This document shows, piece by piece, positions 1-9,186 of a stretch of DNA of 64,000 nt (the stretch's first letter is position 1; the number at the start of each line of letters is the position of its first letter). The position numbers and the translations under genes were made by a program. The stretch is from Acidobacteriota bacterium (GTDB lineage: Bacteria; Acidobacteriota; UBA6911). The notes under the pieces are model-generated. The model did not search any database. It was not told the DNA's origin and saw only the letters and a program-made list of their open reading frames with translations. The stretch covers positions 1 to 64,000 of the forward strand of contig JAAYAJ010000031.1 in the NCBI GenBank assembly GCA_012719455.1, written 5' to 3'.

Positions 1-50
1 AGCAAAACGGGGACGGACCAGAGCAAAGCCTTCTGAAATAAGGAGATAGG

Positions 51-614
51 TCAGCCCGCCAGGTGCTCCACGAGGATCCGGATGCCGATGGCGATCAGGA
101 TGAGCCCGCCGACGGCCTCGACCCTTTTTCCCCACAGGGTGCCGATCCGCCGGCCCAGCAGCATTCCCGCCCCGGTGAAGGCCGCGGTCAACACGCCGAT
201 GACAAGGGCGGGGACCAGGATGGGGATGCCGATCAGCGCCAGGGAGAGCCCCACGGCGAGCGCATCGATACTGGTGGCCACCGACAGGATGACCAGGTTC
301 CATCCGCGGGTGGGATCGCGACGCTCGAGTTTTTCCCCGGAACGGTGGAACGCACCCAGGAACATCATCCCCCCGACGAAGGCCAGCAGCCCGAAGGCCA
401 CCCAGTGGTCGAAGGCCGCGATGAAGCGGTAGATGGTGCTCCCGGCCGCCCAGCCGAGGACGGGCATCAGCGCCTGGAAGAGACCGAAGTGAAAGGAGAG
501 GCGGAAGACCTGGCGCCGCCGCATCGGGTTGAGAACGAGCCCGCTGGCGACGGCTACCGCGAAGGCGTCCATGGCAAGCGCCGCGGCCAGCGCCAGGATG
601 CCTATCCATCCCAT
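51..614 (-). CDS. mntP: MntP-type manganese efflux pump
   Basis: Small integral membrane protein of 187 residues, expected to export Mn2+ across the inner membrane. It has about six hydrophobic segments arranged as two related halves. Each half carries the family's acidic signature: MDAFAVAVASG near the N-terminus and SIDALAVGLSLA in the middle, where the Asp residues are the known metal-pathway residues. I start at the ATG at 614 (MGWIGILAL) because it follows a purine-rich GGGAGGGGG; an upstream ATG would add 19 charged residues that do not fit a membrane protein. A sigma70-like promoter lies at 698-727. The leader does not look like a yybP-ykoY manganese riboswitch. The next gene upstream is nikR, so two metal-homeostasis genes sit together, although they are separated by about 350 bases. 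Confidence 0.88.
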   Translation of the reverse strand: MGWIGILALAAALAMDAFAVAVASGLVLNPMRRRQVFRLSFHFGLFQALMPVLGWAAGSTIYRFIAAFDHWVAFGLLAFVGGMMFLGAFHRSGEKLERRDPTRGWNLVILSVATSIDALAVGLSLALIGIPILVPALVIGVLTAAFTGAGMLLGRRIGTLWGKRVEAVGGLILIAIGIRILVEHLAG

Positions 615-671
615 GGGCCGCCCCCTCCCTTTTCCCGCGCGGCTCCCGCGCCGCCGCTCTTCAGCCCGCAC

Positions 672-969
672 CCTCTTTTGGTCAACATGGAATCCCGATT
701 ATAGTCGTACCGGAATGACGCTGTCCAAAAAATGGCGCCCGATCCGAGACCGCTGCGGGGAGGGAGGAGTCGTCCCATGATCGCATCATGCCCTCGACCC
801 TGGCCCGGTTCGGACCGATCCGAGGTTCCACGACAACCCCGCACTCGCCGCCGCGGCAGAGCGGGGGAATATCCTTTCTGTCGGCCACCGGCCCCGAGGG
901 GTGGGGGAGGTGCCCGGCGCCCCGGCGGGGCGGGCTCCGGCCGTTCTATGCCCGGTTGCGGGAGGGGGG
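672..969. other. Intergenic stretch between nikR and mntP
   Basis: About 300 bases without a supportable gene. Apart from the mntP promoter at 698-727 I see GC-rich sequence and no clear terminator with a T-run. Open frames here are shadows of biased composition. Confidence 0.5.
698..727 (-). promoter_or_regulatory. Probable sigma70 promoter of mntP
   Basis: On the minus strand a perfect TATAAT (698-703) is preceded, after about 18 bases, by TGGACA/TTGGAC. Transcription would start near 690, giving a leader of about 75 nt before the mntP ATG at 614. Confidence 0.6.
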
Positions 970-1377
970 TTATTTAGCCGTGCTTGTCAGCACCAGCTTG
1001 CCGTGCTTGACCCCGCGCAGGCTCAGCAGGCGGTCGGAGAATGCCTTCACATCCGTTCCCCGCCCCTTGAGGATGATGACCTCCAGGCAATTGCGATGGT
1101 CGAGGTGCACGTGGGTGGTCGCCAGCACCTGCCCCGTGTAGTCGTGCTGCGCCTCGATCAGCTGCTCGGACAGCTTCGGCTGGTGGTGGTCGTACACCAG
1201 GGTCAGGGTCCCCACCACCTCACGGTTGGAGGCTACCTCCTCCTGCACGAAGTGGTCGCGCACCAGGTCCCGGATCGCCTCCGACCGGTTCTGGTACCCC
1301 TTCTGCTTGATCAGCCGGTCGAACTTTTCCAGCAGCTCCTTTTCGAGCGAAATCCCTGTGCGTATGAGCGAAGACAT
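970..1377 (-). CDS. nikR: Nickel-responsive regulator NikR
   Basis: Ribbon-helix-helix transcription factor of 135 residues, the usual NikR length. The N-terminal 45 residues form the DNA-binding RHH domain (RTGISLEKELLEKFDRLI, then NRSEAIRDLVRDHF). The C-terminal ACT-like domain carries the nickel site as H-x-H and Cys in TTHVHLDHRNCLEV. In studied bacteria Ni-bound NikR represses nickel import genes; no nik operon lies in this window, so its targets are elsewhere. A TAAAAT -10 at 1413-1418 gives a short leader, and AAAGAGAG serves as ribosome binding site. The coding end is followed by the mntP intergenic region on the same strand, so read-through into mntP is possible but not shown. Confidence 0.93.
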   Translation of the reverse strand: MSSLIRTGISLEKELLEKFDRLIKQKGYQNRSEAIRDLVRDHFVQEEVASNREVVGTLTLVYDHHQPKLSEQLIEAQHDYTGQVLATTHVHLDHRNCLEVIILKGRGTDVKAFSDRLLSLRGVKHGKLVLTSTAK

Positions 1378-1742
1378 AGGGCTCTCTTTCTGATCAATGT
1401 TGGTTTGCTCTTATTTTACCCCAAAATCGCGCGGAAGTGGGGATGCGTCGTTATCGATGGGACGCCATGGGGCGAAACGTGGCACGAACAACGCAGGCGT
1501 AACAACCGCTTCAACAAAATCAAGGGGGAACCGGGTTTCTGGTTGTGGCCCCACGCGGAGCCCGAGAGTGAATATGATAAAAAATGTATGCGTTTTCAAT
1601 GGAGGGTCATGCGCGACAATAGGGATGTTGCCGGTTGTGTTGTTCCTGCTCCACCCCGGGTGCGGGCAGGGGATGGAATAGGAACTCCGGATTCTCGCCG
1701 GCGGAGCCGCAGGCTGACGTGGAGACCGTGGGCGGTGCTCAA

Positions 1743-1886
1743 GACGTGCCTTTTCCCCTAGCGACCGATGGGGAGGGGAAGCACTCTCCGGCCGCGGTTG
1801 CCGTGAGGATCCGCGTCCGACACTGGTGGCATGGAGCCGCACTCACTCCAAACCCCGGCCGCAGTGCGGGTCCGGTCGGTACGGAG
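1743..1886. repeat. 144-bp tandem repeat, copy 1
   Basis: First of three head-to-tail units with an exact 144-base period. Starts GACGTGCCTTTTCCCC and ends in GGTCCGGTCGGTACGGAG. Each unit contains a potential hairpin: TTCCCCTC pairs with GAGGGGAA across a loop of about 12 bases (this copy has TA where the others have TC). It is the most diverged copy. Confidence 0.9.
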
Positions 1887-2030
1887 GACGTGCCTTTTCC
1901 CCTCGCGACCGATGGGGAGGGGAAGCACTCTCCAGCCGCGGTTGCCGTGAGGATCCGCGTCCGACACTGGTGGCATGGAGCCGCACCCACTCCAATCTCC
2001 GGCCTCATTGCGGGTCCGGTCGGCACGGAA
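1887..2030. repeat. 144-bp tandem repeat, copy 2
   Basis: Second unit, differing from copy 1 at roughly a dozen positions, mainly in its last third. The hairpin-forming TTCCCCTC / GAGGGGAA pair is intact. Confidence 0.9.
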
Positions 2031-2168
2031 GACGTGCCTTCTCCCCTCGCGACCGATGGGGAGGGGAAGCACTCTCCAGCCGCAGTCGCAGTGAGGATCC
2101 GCGTCCGACACAGGTGGCATGGAGCCGCACCCACTCCAATCTTCGGCCTCATTGCGGGTCCGGTCGGC
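2031..2168. repeat. 144-bp tandem repeat, copy 3 (slightly truncated)
   Basis: Third unit, close to copy 2. Similarity ends at the GGTCCGGTCGGC just before 2170, so the last few bases of the unit are missing. Because the period is 48 codons, all frames stay open across the array and create false ORFs on both strands. Confidence 0.88.
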
Positions 2169-2345
2169 GGAGTTCGAGCCCCTCACGCGCCGGGACGGAG
2201 CCGAATCGGGGAATGGTGGCGGGCGCCGGGCTTCGGGTGGCCGAATTCCCGAATGCTTCATTGACGAGGACGGTTTTTGCCGCCTCCTGGCGCGAAAAAA
2301 GCCCCTCCACCGCCTGCACCCGTTCCCGTCGTTGGCAGAAGGCGC

Positions 2346-2351
2346 TATAAT
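2346..2351 (+). promoter_or_regulatory. -10 element before fumarase
   Basis: Perfect TATAAT, 86 bases before the fumarase ATG. I see no good -35 at the usual distance; TTGGCA at 2332-2337 is too close. Confidence 0.4.
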
Positions 2352-2436
2352 TACTATCACTGTTGGCGGCCGGCGTACGCCCGTGGCACGCTCGGTCGGT
2401 GGGCCGAAGGTCAATTCAGATATGGGGGAGGCACAC

Positions 2437-4050
2437 ATGGCGGAGTTCACATACCAGGAGCCGTTTCCACTCGGACCGGACCAGACGCGCTACCGGCTGC
2501 TCACGAAGGACCACGTCAGCGTGGCGCGCTTCGAGGGGGAGGAGGTCCTCAAGATCGAACCGGAAGCCCTCGCCCTGGTGGCGGCCGAGGCGGTGCGCGA
2601 CGTCTCCTTCCTGCTCCGGGCGGCGCACAACGAGCAGGTGGCCAGGATTCTCGCCGATCCCGAAGCCTCCCCCAACGACCGCGGGGTCGCCGTCGCCATG
2701 CTCCGCAACGCCGAGGTGTCGGCCCGGTTCCAACTCCCCTTCTGCCAGGACACCGGCACGGCCATCATCATCGGGAAGAAGGGGCAGCGGGTCTGGACCG
2801 GCTGCAACGACGAGGAGCTGCTCTCCCGGGGGGTCCATAAGACCTACGCGGAGGAGAGCCTCCGCTACAGCCAGACGGTCCCCCTGGACATGTACCGGGA
2901 GATCAACAGCGGCAACAACCTGCCGGCGCAGATCGATCTCTACGCCGTCGAAGGGGAGGAGTACCGCTTCCTGGTCATCACCAAGGGAGGGGGGAGCGCC
3001 AACAAGACTTACCTGTTCCAGGAGACCAAGGCGCTGCTCAACCCTGACAGCCTCGAAAAGTTCCTGGTGGCTAAGATGAAGACCCTGGGCGCCGCCGCCT
3101 GTCCTCCCTACCACCTGGCCTTCGTCGTCGGCGGCACCAGCGCCGAAAGCACCCTCAAGACGGTCAAGCTGGCCTCCGCCGGCTACCTGGACACCCTCCC
3201 CACCACGGGGAACGAGGGGGGAAGGGCCTTCCGCGACCTGGAGATGGAATCGAAGCTCCAGCGCGCGGCTGAACAGTGCGGCATCGGCGCCCAGTTCGGA
3301 GGAAAGTATTTCGCCCACGACGTGAGGGTCATCCGCCTGCCGCGCCACGGCGCCTCCTGCCCCGTCGGCATGGGGGTCTCCTGCTCGGCCGACCGCAACA
3401 TCAAGGCCAAGATCAATCGGGACGGGGTCTGGCTGGAAGAGCTCGACCGCAACCCGGGCCGGCTGATCCCCGACCGCTACCGCGGCAGCCACGCGCACGG
3501 GGTAGTCAGGATCGACCTCGACCAGCCGATGGAGAAGATCCGCGCCGAGCTGACGAAACACCCGGTGGCCACCCAGCTTTCGCTCAACGGGACGATCATC
3601 GTCGGGCGCGACATCGCGCACGCCAAGTTCAAGGAGCTGCTCGACGCCGGCAAGCCGCTGCCGGATTACCTGAAGAACCACCCTATCTATTACGCCGGCC
3701 CGGCCAAGACCCCCCCCGGGAAGCCCTCCGGCTCCTTCGGCCCCACCACGGCGGGACGGATGGACTCCTACGTGGAGCCGCTGCAGCGGAACGGCGGGTC
3801 GCTGGTCATGATCGCCAAGGGGAACCGGTCGCAGCAGGTGACCGACGCCTGCAAAAAGCACGGCGGCTTCTATCTCGGCTCCATCGGCGGGCCGGCGGCC
3901 CTGCTGGCGGAGGAGAACATCCGCAAGGTCGAATGCATCGACTATCCCGAGCTGGGGATGGAGGCGGTGTGGAGGATCGAGGTGGTGGATTTTCCCGCCT
4001 TCATCCTGGTGGATGACAAGGGGAACGATTTTTACCAGTCCCTGATGTAA
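2437..4050 (+). CDS. fumA: Class I fumarate hydratase (FumA/FumB-like)
   Basis: Oxygen-sensitive [4Fe-4S] fumarase interconverting fumarate and malate in the TCA cycle, cytoplasmic, 537 residues, close to the length of E. coli FumA. Three cysteines sit where the cluster ligands of that family fall: C103 (FCQDTGTA), C222 (AAACPPYH) and C308 ([10 protein letters not shown]). The substrate-loop motif [12 protein letters not shown] and the C-terminal beta-domain ([17 protein letters not shown]) are typical of the single-chain form. The start at 2437 is set by GGGGGAGG five bases upstream; the frame is open further upstream through the repeat array but that is artefact. The esterase starts 28 bases downstream, so the two may be cotranscribed without obvious metabolic linkage. 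Confidence 0.95.
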   Translation: MAEFTYQEPFPLGPDQTRYRLLTKDHVSVARFEGEEVLKIEPEALALVAAEAVRDVSFLLRAAHNEQVARILADPEASPNDRGVAVAMLRNAEVSARFQLPFCQDTGTAIIIGKKGQRVWTGCNDEELLSRGVHKTYAEESLRYSQTVPLDMYREINSGNNLPAQIDLYAVEGEEYRFLVITKGGGSANKTYLFQETKALLNPDSLEKFLVAKMKTLGAAACPPYHLAFVVGGTSAESTLKTVKLASAGYLDTLPTTGNEGGRAFRDLEMESKLQRAAEQCGIGAQFGGKYFAHDVRVIRLPRHGASCPVGMGVSCSADRNIKAKINRDGVWLEELDRNPGRLIPDRYRGSHAHGVVRIDLDQPMEKIRAELTKHPVATQLSLNGTIIVGRDIAHAKFKELLDAGKPLPDYLKNHPIYYAGPAKTPPGKPSGSFGPTTAGRMDSYVEPLQRNGGSLVMIAKGNRSQQVTDACKKHGGFYLGSIGGPAALLAEENIRKVECIDYPELGMEAVWRIEVVDFPAFILVDDKGNDFYQSLM

Positions 4051-4078
4051 CCGGTCAGCAGGACCGCAAAGGAGAGCC

Positions 4079-5629
4079 ATGAGTCAGAGCGGACAGCCCG
4101 TAGTCGCCCAAACCAGGCAGGGAAAAGTGGAGGGGAGTGTTGAAAACGGACAGCTCGTTTTCCGCGGGATTCCCTACGCGGCCCCCCCGACCGGCCCGCT
4201 GCGGTGGCAGGCGCCCCGTCCGGCGGCGGCCTGGACGGGGATCCGGAGCGCGCGGGAGTTCGGCCCGGTCTCCCCGCAGAACCCCCTCCCCGGGACCGAC
4301 GTGATGGCCGCGCTCTCGGCAGCCGAACCGCAGGACGAGGACTGCCTCTATCTCAACGTCTGGACGCCGGGCCTGGACGACGCGGCGCGCCCGGTCATGG
4401 TCTGGATCCACGGCGGGGCCTTCCTCATCGGCTCGGGTTCCGAAAAGATGTACCGCGACAATACCCTGGTCCCGCGCGGCGACGTCGTGCTGGTGACGCT
4501 CAACTACCGCCTGGGCGCATTCGGTTTCCTGAACCTCCGGGAACTCACCGGGGGGAAGATCCCGGCCACCGGCTGCGAGGGACTGCTGGACCAGGTCGCC
4601 GCCCTGGGCTGGGTGCGGGACAACATCGCCTCCTTCGGCGGGGACCCCGACAACATCACGGTGTTCGGGGAATCGGCCGGCGCCATGAGCATCGGGGACC
4701 TGATGGGAATGCCCGCGGCGCGGGGGTGCTTCGGGAAGGCCATCCTTGAAAGCGGCGGGGCCAACACCGTGGGAACGCTCGAGGACGGGGTCAGCGCCGC
4801 GCGGGAGTTGTGCGGGATCCTGGGGATGACCCGGCCCGACCCCGACGCGCTCCTTGCCCTGTCGACCCGGCGGATTCTCGACGCCCAGCAGCAACTCACC
4901 CTCCTCATGCGCCGGCGGGAGAACCGGCTCACACCGCTGCAGCCGGTGGTGGACGGGGAGGTGCTCCCCGACATCCCGCTCGAGGCGATCCGGAAAGGGT
5001 CCGCCGCCGGGATCCGGACGCTGGCCGGCACCAACCGGGACGAATTCAAGCTCTTCAATTTCATGGACCCGGCCTTCCGCCGCATGGACGAAGCCCTCAT
5101 GCTCCGGAGGCTCCGGGATCTGATCCCCGCAGAGCATGTCGACGGGGTGGTCGCCGCCTACCGCAAGGGGAGGGAGGGGCGGGGGGAAGCGGCCGGTCCC
5201 GGCGATATCCTTACAGCGGTCCAGTCCGACTTCATGTTCCGCATCCCCGTCCTCAGGCTGGTGGAGGCGCAGGGGAGTAATGGGCAGCCCGCCTTCAACT
5301 ACCTATTTAGTTGGGAGTCCCCCGCAATCAAGGGGGCGCTTGGCAGCTGTCACACCCTGGAGATCGGGTTCGTGTTCGGCAACTGCGATCCCTCCTTCTG
5401 CGGCAAGGGACCCGAGGTGGAAGCGCTTTCCCGGAAAATCCGGGACGCCTGGACCGCCTTTGCCCGCACCGGCGATCCCTCCTGCGAATCGCTGGGAACC
5501 TGGCGCCCCTATGGCCCCACCCGTTCAACGATGGTCCTCGACCGCACCTGCCGGATGGAGGAGGCCCTGCGTGAGGAAGAGCGCCGCGCCTGGGACGCTT
5601 TCGAGATGCCCCTGACCAAGCCGATCTGA
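4079..5629 (+). CDS. Carboxylesterase type B, cytoplasmic
   Basis: Alpha/beta-hydrolase of the carboxylesterase/para-nitrobenzyl esterase family, 516 residues. Seen in order: SVENGQLVFRGIPYAAPP near the N-terminus, EDCLYLNVW, oxyanion-hole HGGAF, nucleophile elbow FGESAGAMS with Ser199, and the catalytic-His region CHTLEIGFVFGN with His425. It would hydrolyse carboxylic esters; the natural substrate is not evident. Unlike the two relatives at 24965 and 45325 it has no signal peptide and keeps the classical G-E-S-A-G elbow, whereas they have G-H-S-A-G. The start follows AAAGGAGAG. Confidence 0.92.
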   Translation: MSQSGQPVVAQTRQGKVEGSVENGQLVFRGIPYAAPPTGPLRWQAPRPAAAWTGIRSAREFGPVSPQNPLPGTDVMAALSAAEPQDEDCLYLNVWTPGLDDAARPVMVWIHGGAFLIGSGSEKMYRDNTLVPRGDVVLVTLNYRLGAFGFLNLRELTGGKIPATGCEGLLDQVAALGWVRDNIASFGGDPDNITVFGESAGAMSIGDLMGMPAARGCFGKAILESGGANTVGTLEDGVSAARELCGILGMTRPDPDALLALSTRRILDAQQQLTLLMRRRENRLTPLQPVVDGEVLPDIPLEAIRKGSAAGIRTLAGTNRDEFKLFNFMDPAFRRMDEALMLRRLRDLIPAEHVDGVVAAYRKGREGRGEAAGPGDILTAVQSDFMFRIPVLRLVEAQGSNGQPAFNYLFSWESPAIKGALGSCHTLEIGFVFGNCDPSFCGKGPEVEALSRKIRDAWTAFARTGDPSCESLGTWRPYGPTRSTMVLDRTCRMEEALREEERRAWDAFEMPLTKPI

Positions 5630-5680
5630 CGAGCGGCGGGGCGTTGGGCTGCATCCCCCGGTGTTTCGGAGCCCGTATCC

Positions 5681-5689
5681 TGTTACAAT
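5681..5689 (+). promoter_or_regulatory. Extended -10 promoter, leaderless start of the VWA gene
   Basis: TG-T-TACAAT ends seven bases before the ATG at 5697, so transcription would begin at or within a base or two of the start codon. No Shine-Dalgarno sequence would fit in the mRNA. Confidence 0.55.
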
Positions 5690-5696
5690 TCAGGCA

Positions 5697-6719
5697 ATGG
5701 CAATCAGAGCGTTCCTCCTTTTGCTGCTTTTCGCCCCCCTGGCCCCGCGGACGAGCCCGTCCCAGGGGGAGCCCCCGACCTTTTCGGCCTCCGTCAACCT
5801 GGTGAAGGTGCCGATCAGCGTCTTCGACGTCGACGGGAACATGGTGGACGGCCTGCGGGCGGAGGACTTCCGCCTGTGGGAAGACCGGGCGCCGCAGGAG
5901 ATCCGGAGCTTCGGCCTGGACACCTACCCGGTGTCGGTGGTGCTCCTGATCGACACCAGCCCGAGCAGCCGGAAAGAACTGAAGCGGATCCGGGCGGCGG
6001 CCACCGCTTTCGTCCAGGGGCTCGACACGGGAGACCGGTTTTCCGTCATTTCGTTCGACGACGAGGTGACCCGGATCCTGGACTGGACCGATAGCCGGAA
6101 GAAACTGGACAAGGCCCTGGGGAAGCTGCGCGCGGGGGTGCGCACGGCGCTCTACGACGCCATGTACCTGGCCGCGGCCGAGCAGCTCAAGAATGTCGAC
6201 GGGCGCAAGGCCATCGTCCTCTTCACCGATTGCCTGGACAACCAGAGCCGGGTGGGGTTCGAGGAGGCCGCGCGCGCGATCGCCCGATCCCAGGCGTCCC
6301 TCTACGTGGTCTCGAAGACGGCCATCGTGCGGAAGGAGGCCCGGAGCGAGCGGCGCGTGGTGATCCTCAACGACATCTACCGGCGGCTGTTCGGGGAGGA
6401 CGAGGACTACATCGAGCAGTTCTTCCGGAAAAGGGAAGAGGAGATGACGGGGCTGGCCGAGGAGACCGGGGGGCGCAGCTTCTTTCCGACCGACTACGGC
6501 CAGATCCGGGACGTCTATGCCGGGGTCGCCCGCGAGATGAAAAGCCGCTCCTTCCTGACCTATGTTTCCAACCAGGCGCTGGAACCCGACTCCTACCACC
6601 GGATCGCCGTCGAGTGCCTCAAGCCCGCCGCCCGGGTGGTCTACCGCAAGGGCTATTACCACCTCCCCCGCATGCCGTACAACCCCCGCCTTTCCGCCGG
6701 CTCCTTCCGCGAGCCCTAG
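5697..6719 (+). CDS. Secreted VWFA-related protein of the acidobacterial type
   Basis: Protein of 340 residues with a signal peptide (MAIRAFLLLLLFAPLAP) followed by a short beta-rich segment (FSASVNLVKVPISVFD, then LRAEDFRLWED) and a von Willebrand A domain. The metal-ion-dependent adhesion site D-x-S-x-S is D86-T-S-P-S90. The arrangement matches the family described as the acidobacterial VWFA-related domain, which is strongly expanded in Acidobacteriota. Such proteins are exported and probably mediate protein or matrix binding; no partner is known. The next gene, on the same strand, begins 80 bases downstream with its own -10-like TTACAGT. Confidence 0.88.
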   Translation: MAIRAFLLLLLFAPLAPRTSPSQGEPPTFSASVNLVKVPISVFDVDGNMVDGLRAEDFRLWEDRAPQEIRSFGLDTYPVSVVLLIDTSPSSRKELKRIRAAATAFVQGLDTGDRFSVISFDDEVTRILDWTDSRKKLDKALGKLRAGVRTALYDAMYLAAAEQLKNVDGRKAIVLFTDCLDNQSRVGFEEAARAIARSQASLYVVSKTAIVRKEARSERRVVILNDIYRRLFGEDEDYIEQFFRKREEEMTGLAEETGGRSFFPTDYGQIRDVYAGVAREMKSRSFLTYVSNQALEPDSYHRIAVECLKPAARVVYRKGYYHLPRMPYNPRLSAGSFREP

Positions 6720-6799
6720 CGAGGGGCGATTCCCCCGTTGTCCGACGCTCCGCCGTTTTGTTACAGTACTCTGTTTCGGGCCTTGAGCGGAGGAGGGGG

Positions 6800-7807
6800 A
6801 TGGTGCTGTCCAGGATCTTTCACGCGTGGGAAGTGGCGCTTTCCCGGCGCGACACCAACCGGAAGGTGCGGGAGTTCGAATGGGGACTGGAATTCCTCCC
6901 CGGCGCGCCCGCGGCCGGGGACCCCAAGGCCGCCCTGCTGGAATACGCGCGGCGGGCGGTCGAGGAGAGCGAGCGCTACCATGCCTATGCCCCGGTGCGG
7001 GACTACCGCCTGGACGGGCAACACCTGACCTACCCGAGCCCGCTTGTGAGCCGCTATGAAAGGAACAACACGGTGCACGGGCGGTTCTTCCCCGTCGATT
7101 CCCGCGGGCGGGCGGTGCTGGTGCTTCCGCAGTGGAACGCCGACGCCGAGGGGCACCTCTCGCTCTGCCGGCTGCTCAACGCCTTCGGCCTTTCGGCGCT
7201 GCGCCTGAGCCAGCCTTACCACGACCTGAGGATGCCCGAGGAGCTGGAGCGGGCGGATTACGCCCTTTCGCCGAACCTGGGACGGACGCTGGAGGCCACG
7301 CGGCAGGCGGTCATGGACTGCCGCGCCGCCATCGACTGGCTCGAGCGGCAGGGGTACAGCCGGTTTGCCATCCTGGGGACGAGCCTTGGCTCATGCACCG
7401 CCCTGATCACCAATGCGCACGACTCGAGGATCCGGGTGGCGGTCCAGAACCACGTCTCCCCCTGGTTCGCCGACGTGGTATGGAGGGGGATCTCCACCCG
7501 CCATGTCCTGGAGGGGCTCCGGGGACACATCAGCCTGGAGGATCTGAGAGAGATCTGGATGCCGATCAGCCCCATGGCCTACTTCCCGAAACTACGGGGG
7601 ACCGGGAAGCGCTCCCTGCTCGTACATGCGATGTACGATTACACGTTCCTTCCCGAGTTGTCCGAGATCGTCCTGGGGGAATACCGCCGGCTGGGGCTCG
7701 ATCACTCCACCTTCCGGCTGCGCTGCGGGCACTACACCTCGGGCGTCTTCCCCTTCAACATAGTGCTCGGCCTGGCCATGTGCCGGTATATCCGCGCGAA
7801 CCTGTGA
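6800..7807 (+). CDS. ABHD18-like alpha/beta hydrolase
   Basis: Cytoplasmic serine hydrolase-like protein of 335 residues. The fold is shown by the nucleophile elbow ILGTSLGSC (G-T-S-L-G), an acid position in HAMYDYTFLPE and a His in CGHYTSGVFPFN near the C-terminus. The NHVSPWFADVVWRGIST stretch and overall length match the ABHD18 family of bacterial and eukaryotic proteins, whose substrate I do not know. The start at 6800 is directly preceded by AGGAGGGGG; longer frames upstream overlap the VWA gene and are artefact. A convergent cold-shock gene follows. Confidence 0.82.
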   Translation: MVLSRIFHAWEVALSRRDTNRKVREFEWGLEFLPGAPAAGDPKAALLEYARRAVEESERYHAYAPVRDYRLDGQHLTYPSPLVSRYERNNTVHGRFFPVDSRGRAVLVLPQWNADAEGHLSLCRLLNAFGLSALRLSQPYHDLRMPEELERADYALSPNLGRTLEATRQAVMDCRAAIDWLERQGYSRFAILGTSLGSCTALITNAHDSRIRVAVQNHVSPWFADVVWRGISTRHVLEGLRGHISLEDLREIWMPISPMAYFPKLRGTGKRSLLVHAMYDYTFLPELSEIVLGEYRRLGLDHSTFRLRCGHYTSGVFPFNIVLGLAMCRYIRANL

Positions 7808-7866
7808 ACCCGTTCCCCGCGGCGCCGGCCGTCCCGGGAAAAACCCTGCGACAGTCGGGCGCCCGG

Positions 7867-8079
7867 CTATTCCTCGGCTTTGGTGACGTTTTCCGCCTGC
7901 AGTCCCTTCGGGCCTTCGGTCACCGAGAAACTGACGGGCTCCCCCTCCGTGAGGGTCCTGAATCCGTCCATCTGGATGGCGGTGTGGTGGACGAAGACGT
8001 CGCCGCCGCTGTTTCTCTCGATAAAGCCGTAGCCTTTGGCGTTATTGAACCACTTCACTTTCCCAGTCTCTTTTTCCAT
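7867..8079 (-). CDS. Cold-shock domain protein (CspA family)
   Basis: Seventy-residue single cold-shock domain that binds single-stranded nucleic acid and melts RNA structure. RNP1 is present as KGYGFIE and RNP2 as VFVHH, with the N-terminal [15 protein letters not shown] signature. The gene has a well-formed promoter (8183-8212) and an unusually long 5' leader of about 95 nt, which in known csp genes serves temperature-dependent control of translation and mRNA stability. Which of the csp paralogues it is cannot be said. Confidence 0.95.
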   Translation of the reverse strand: MEKETGKVKWFNNAKGYGFIERNSGGDVFVHHTAIQMDGFRTLTEGEPVSFSVTEGPKGLQAENVTKAEE

Positions 8080-8182
8080 GGGAACCCGCTCCTGTCGTTA
8101 TGCATTTTCCCCTGACCGGTCTGACCGCAAAATGAAATTCCGCCGCACCGTCCGGCGGCCGTCTCCCGATCCGGATGCCCCT

Positions 8183-8212
8183 ATACTAAGGATTCAAATC
8201 CGGATATGTCAA
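8183..8212 (-). promoter_or_regulatory. Sigma70 promoter of the cold-shock gene
   Basis: On the minus strand TTGACA (8207-8212), an 18-base spacer containing the palindrome ATCCGGAT, then TAGTAT (8183-8188). Start of transcription is expected near 8175, about 95 nt before the ATG at 8079. Confidence 0.65.
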
Positions 8213-8249
8213 TCGGAACCTCGCGCTTGCGGCCCGCGGGGGCGCGGGG

Positions 8250-8987
8250 CTATACTGAAACGCCCTCGAGGAGGTCCGATTCGGCTTCGGCGACCGAGGG
8301 CGCGGACACCGCCGCCAGGTGATACAGCTCCTTGTCCCCGAACCGGCGCATGGACCGGGCGAATGCTTCCCAAAGCGGGGCCTGGGTGGCGTGGGCCTGA
8401 AACGCCGCGATCTTCCCCTCCACCCAGGGGCCGATCGCCAGCGTGGCCGAGCAGGGGGGCGGGGAGACCGGCGGCCGCTCTGGGAGGGTGAAGGCGGCTG
8501 TCGAGTAATAGAGCTTCTGCGTCCGGTGCGGCTCGAGCCCGGCTTCCAGCTGCTCCGGAAACCGGTCGCGCCGCCCCGCCCAGTGATAGGCCAGGGTCGC
8601 GAACAGGGAAGCCATGGAGTGATCGAGGTGTCCCGTGACCGCCCCTTCCGGGCCCATGGTCAGGATGACGTGGGGGCGGATCGTGCGGATCCGCTCCGTC
8701 AGGTCCCCGACCACGGCCGCGAGGTCGGCACGGACCAGCCCTCCGTCCGGGTAGTCGAGGACCTCGCCATGGTCGACATGGAGGATGCGGCAGGAGGCGG
8801 CGAACTCGGCGCGCCGCAGCGCGGCGAGCTCCTCGTCGGAACGGGCCGGTCCCCGGTGGGTGGCCGCCTGTCCCGGGGTGAGACAGATGACGGAGGTTTC
8901 CACCCCGCGCGCGTGGTAGTGGAGCAGCGCTCCCCCGAAAGCCCCGGCTTCGTCATCCGGGTGAGCGGTTATGGCCATGAGTTTCAT
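8250..8987 (-). CDS. PIG-L/LmbE family deacetylase
   Basis: Zinc-dependent N-deacetylase fold protein of 245 residues. The metal and catalytic motif is AHPDDE near the N-terminus and the third ligand comes from GHLDHSMAS in the middle. Family members remove acetyl groups from N-acetylglucosamine-containing compounds, for example in bacillithiol or mycothiol synthesis, or from antibiotics and lipids; nothing nearby decides which. Two adjacent ATGs exist; the second (8987) is spaced properly from GAGG. The gene is divergent from the permease at 9187 and has no obvious operon partner. Confidence 0.9.
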   Translation of the reverse strand: MKLMAITAHPDDEAGAFGGALLHYHARGVETSVICLTPGQAATHRGPARSDEELAALRRAEFAASCRILHVDHGEVLDYPDGGLVRADLAAVVGDLTERIRTIRPHVILTMGPEGAVTGHLDHSMASLFATLAYHWAGRRDRFPEQLEAGLEPHRTQKLYYSTAAFTLPERPPVSPPPCSATLAIGPWVEGKIAAFQAHATQAPLWEAFARSMRRFGDKELYHLAAVSAPSVAEAESDLLEGVSV

Positions 8988-9186
8988 CATGTCCTCAAGG
9001 TAACGTGCGCGCGCCCCCGCATCAAGAAAAACCCCGGGGCGATGCGCCGCGTAACCGTGCCGGGGCGCGGAGGATCCCCGGGCCGGGATGGTCGTTTCGC
9101 CTCCCGGGCATGAAACATGCGTCCGCCGCGGGCGTATTGCAGAGCATCGACGAACATCAACGCAGGGCGACGAAGGGCGGGAGTGA

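Larger units (their letters stand above)
1378..2436. other. Gene-poor kilobase with tandem repeats
   Basis: No gene I can support. The first part holds the nikR promoter. Near 1574-1681 a 35-codon plus-strand frame encodes a hydrophobic stretch ending just after a lipobox-like HPGCGQ; it could be a decayed lipoprotein start but is too short to call. Three 144-bp repeats fill 1743 to about 2170. The fumarase promoter and leader occupy the right end. Confidence 0.5.

Noticed and set aside
614-690. Manganese (yybP-ykoY) riboswitch in the mntP leader
   Set aside because: The leader is only about 75 nt and lacks the conserved paired internal-loop motifs of that riboswitch.
1635-2264. Frames on both strands through the 144-bp repeats with 48-residue repeated text
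   Set aside because: All frames are open because the period is a multiple of three; no ribosome binding site, no typical repeat-protein composition, so I treat the array as non-coding.
2416-4080. Long antisense frame opposite fumarase
   Set aside because: The sense frame is an unmistakable class I fumarase; the antisense product has no recognisable domain.
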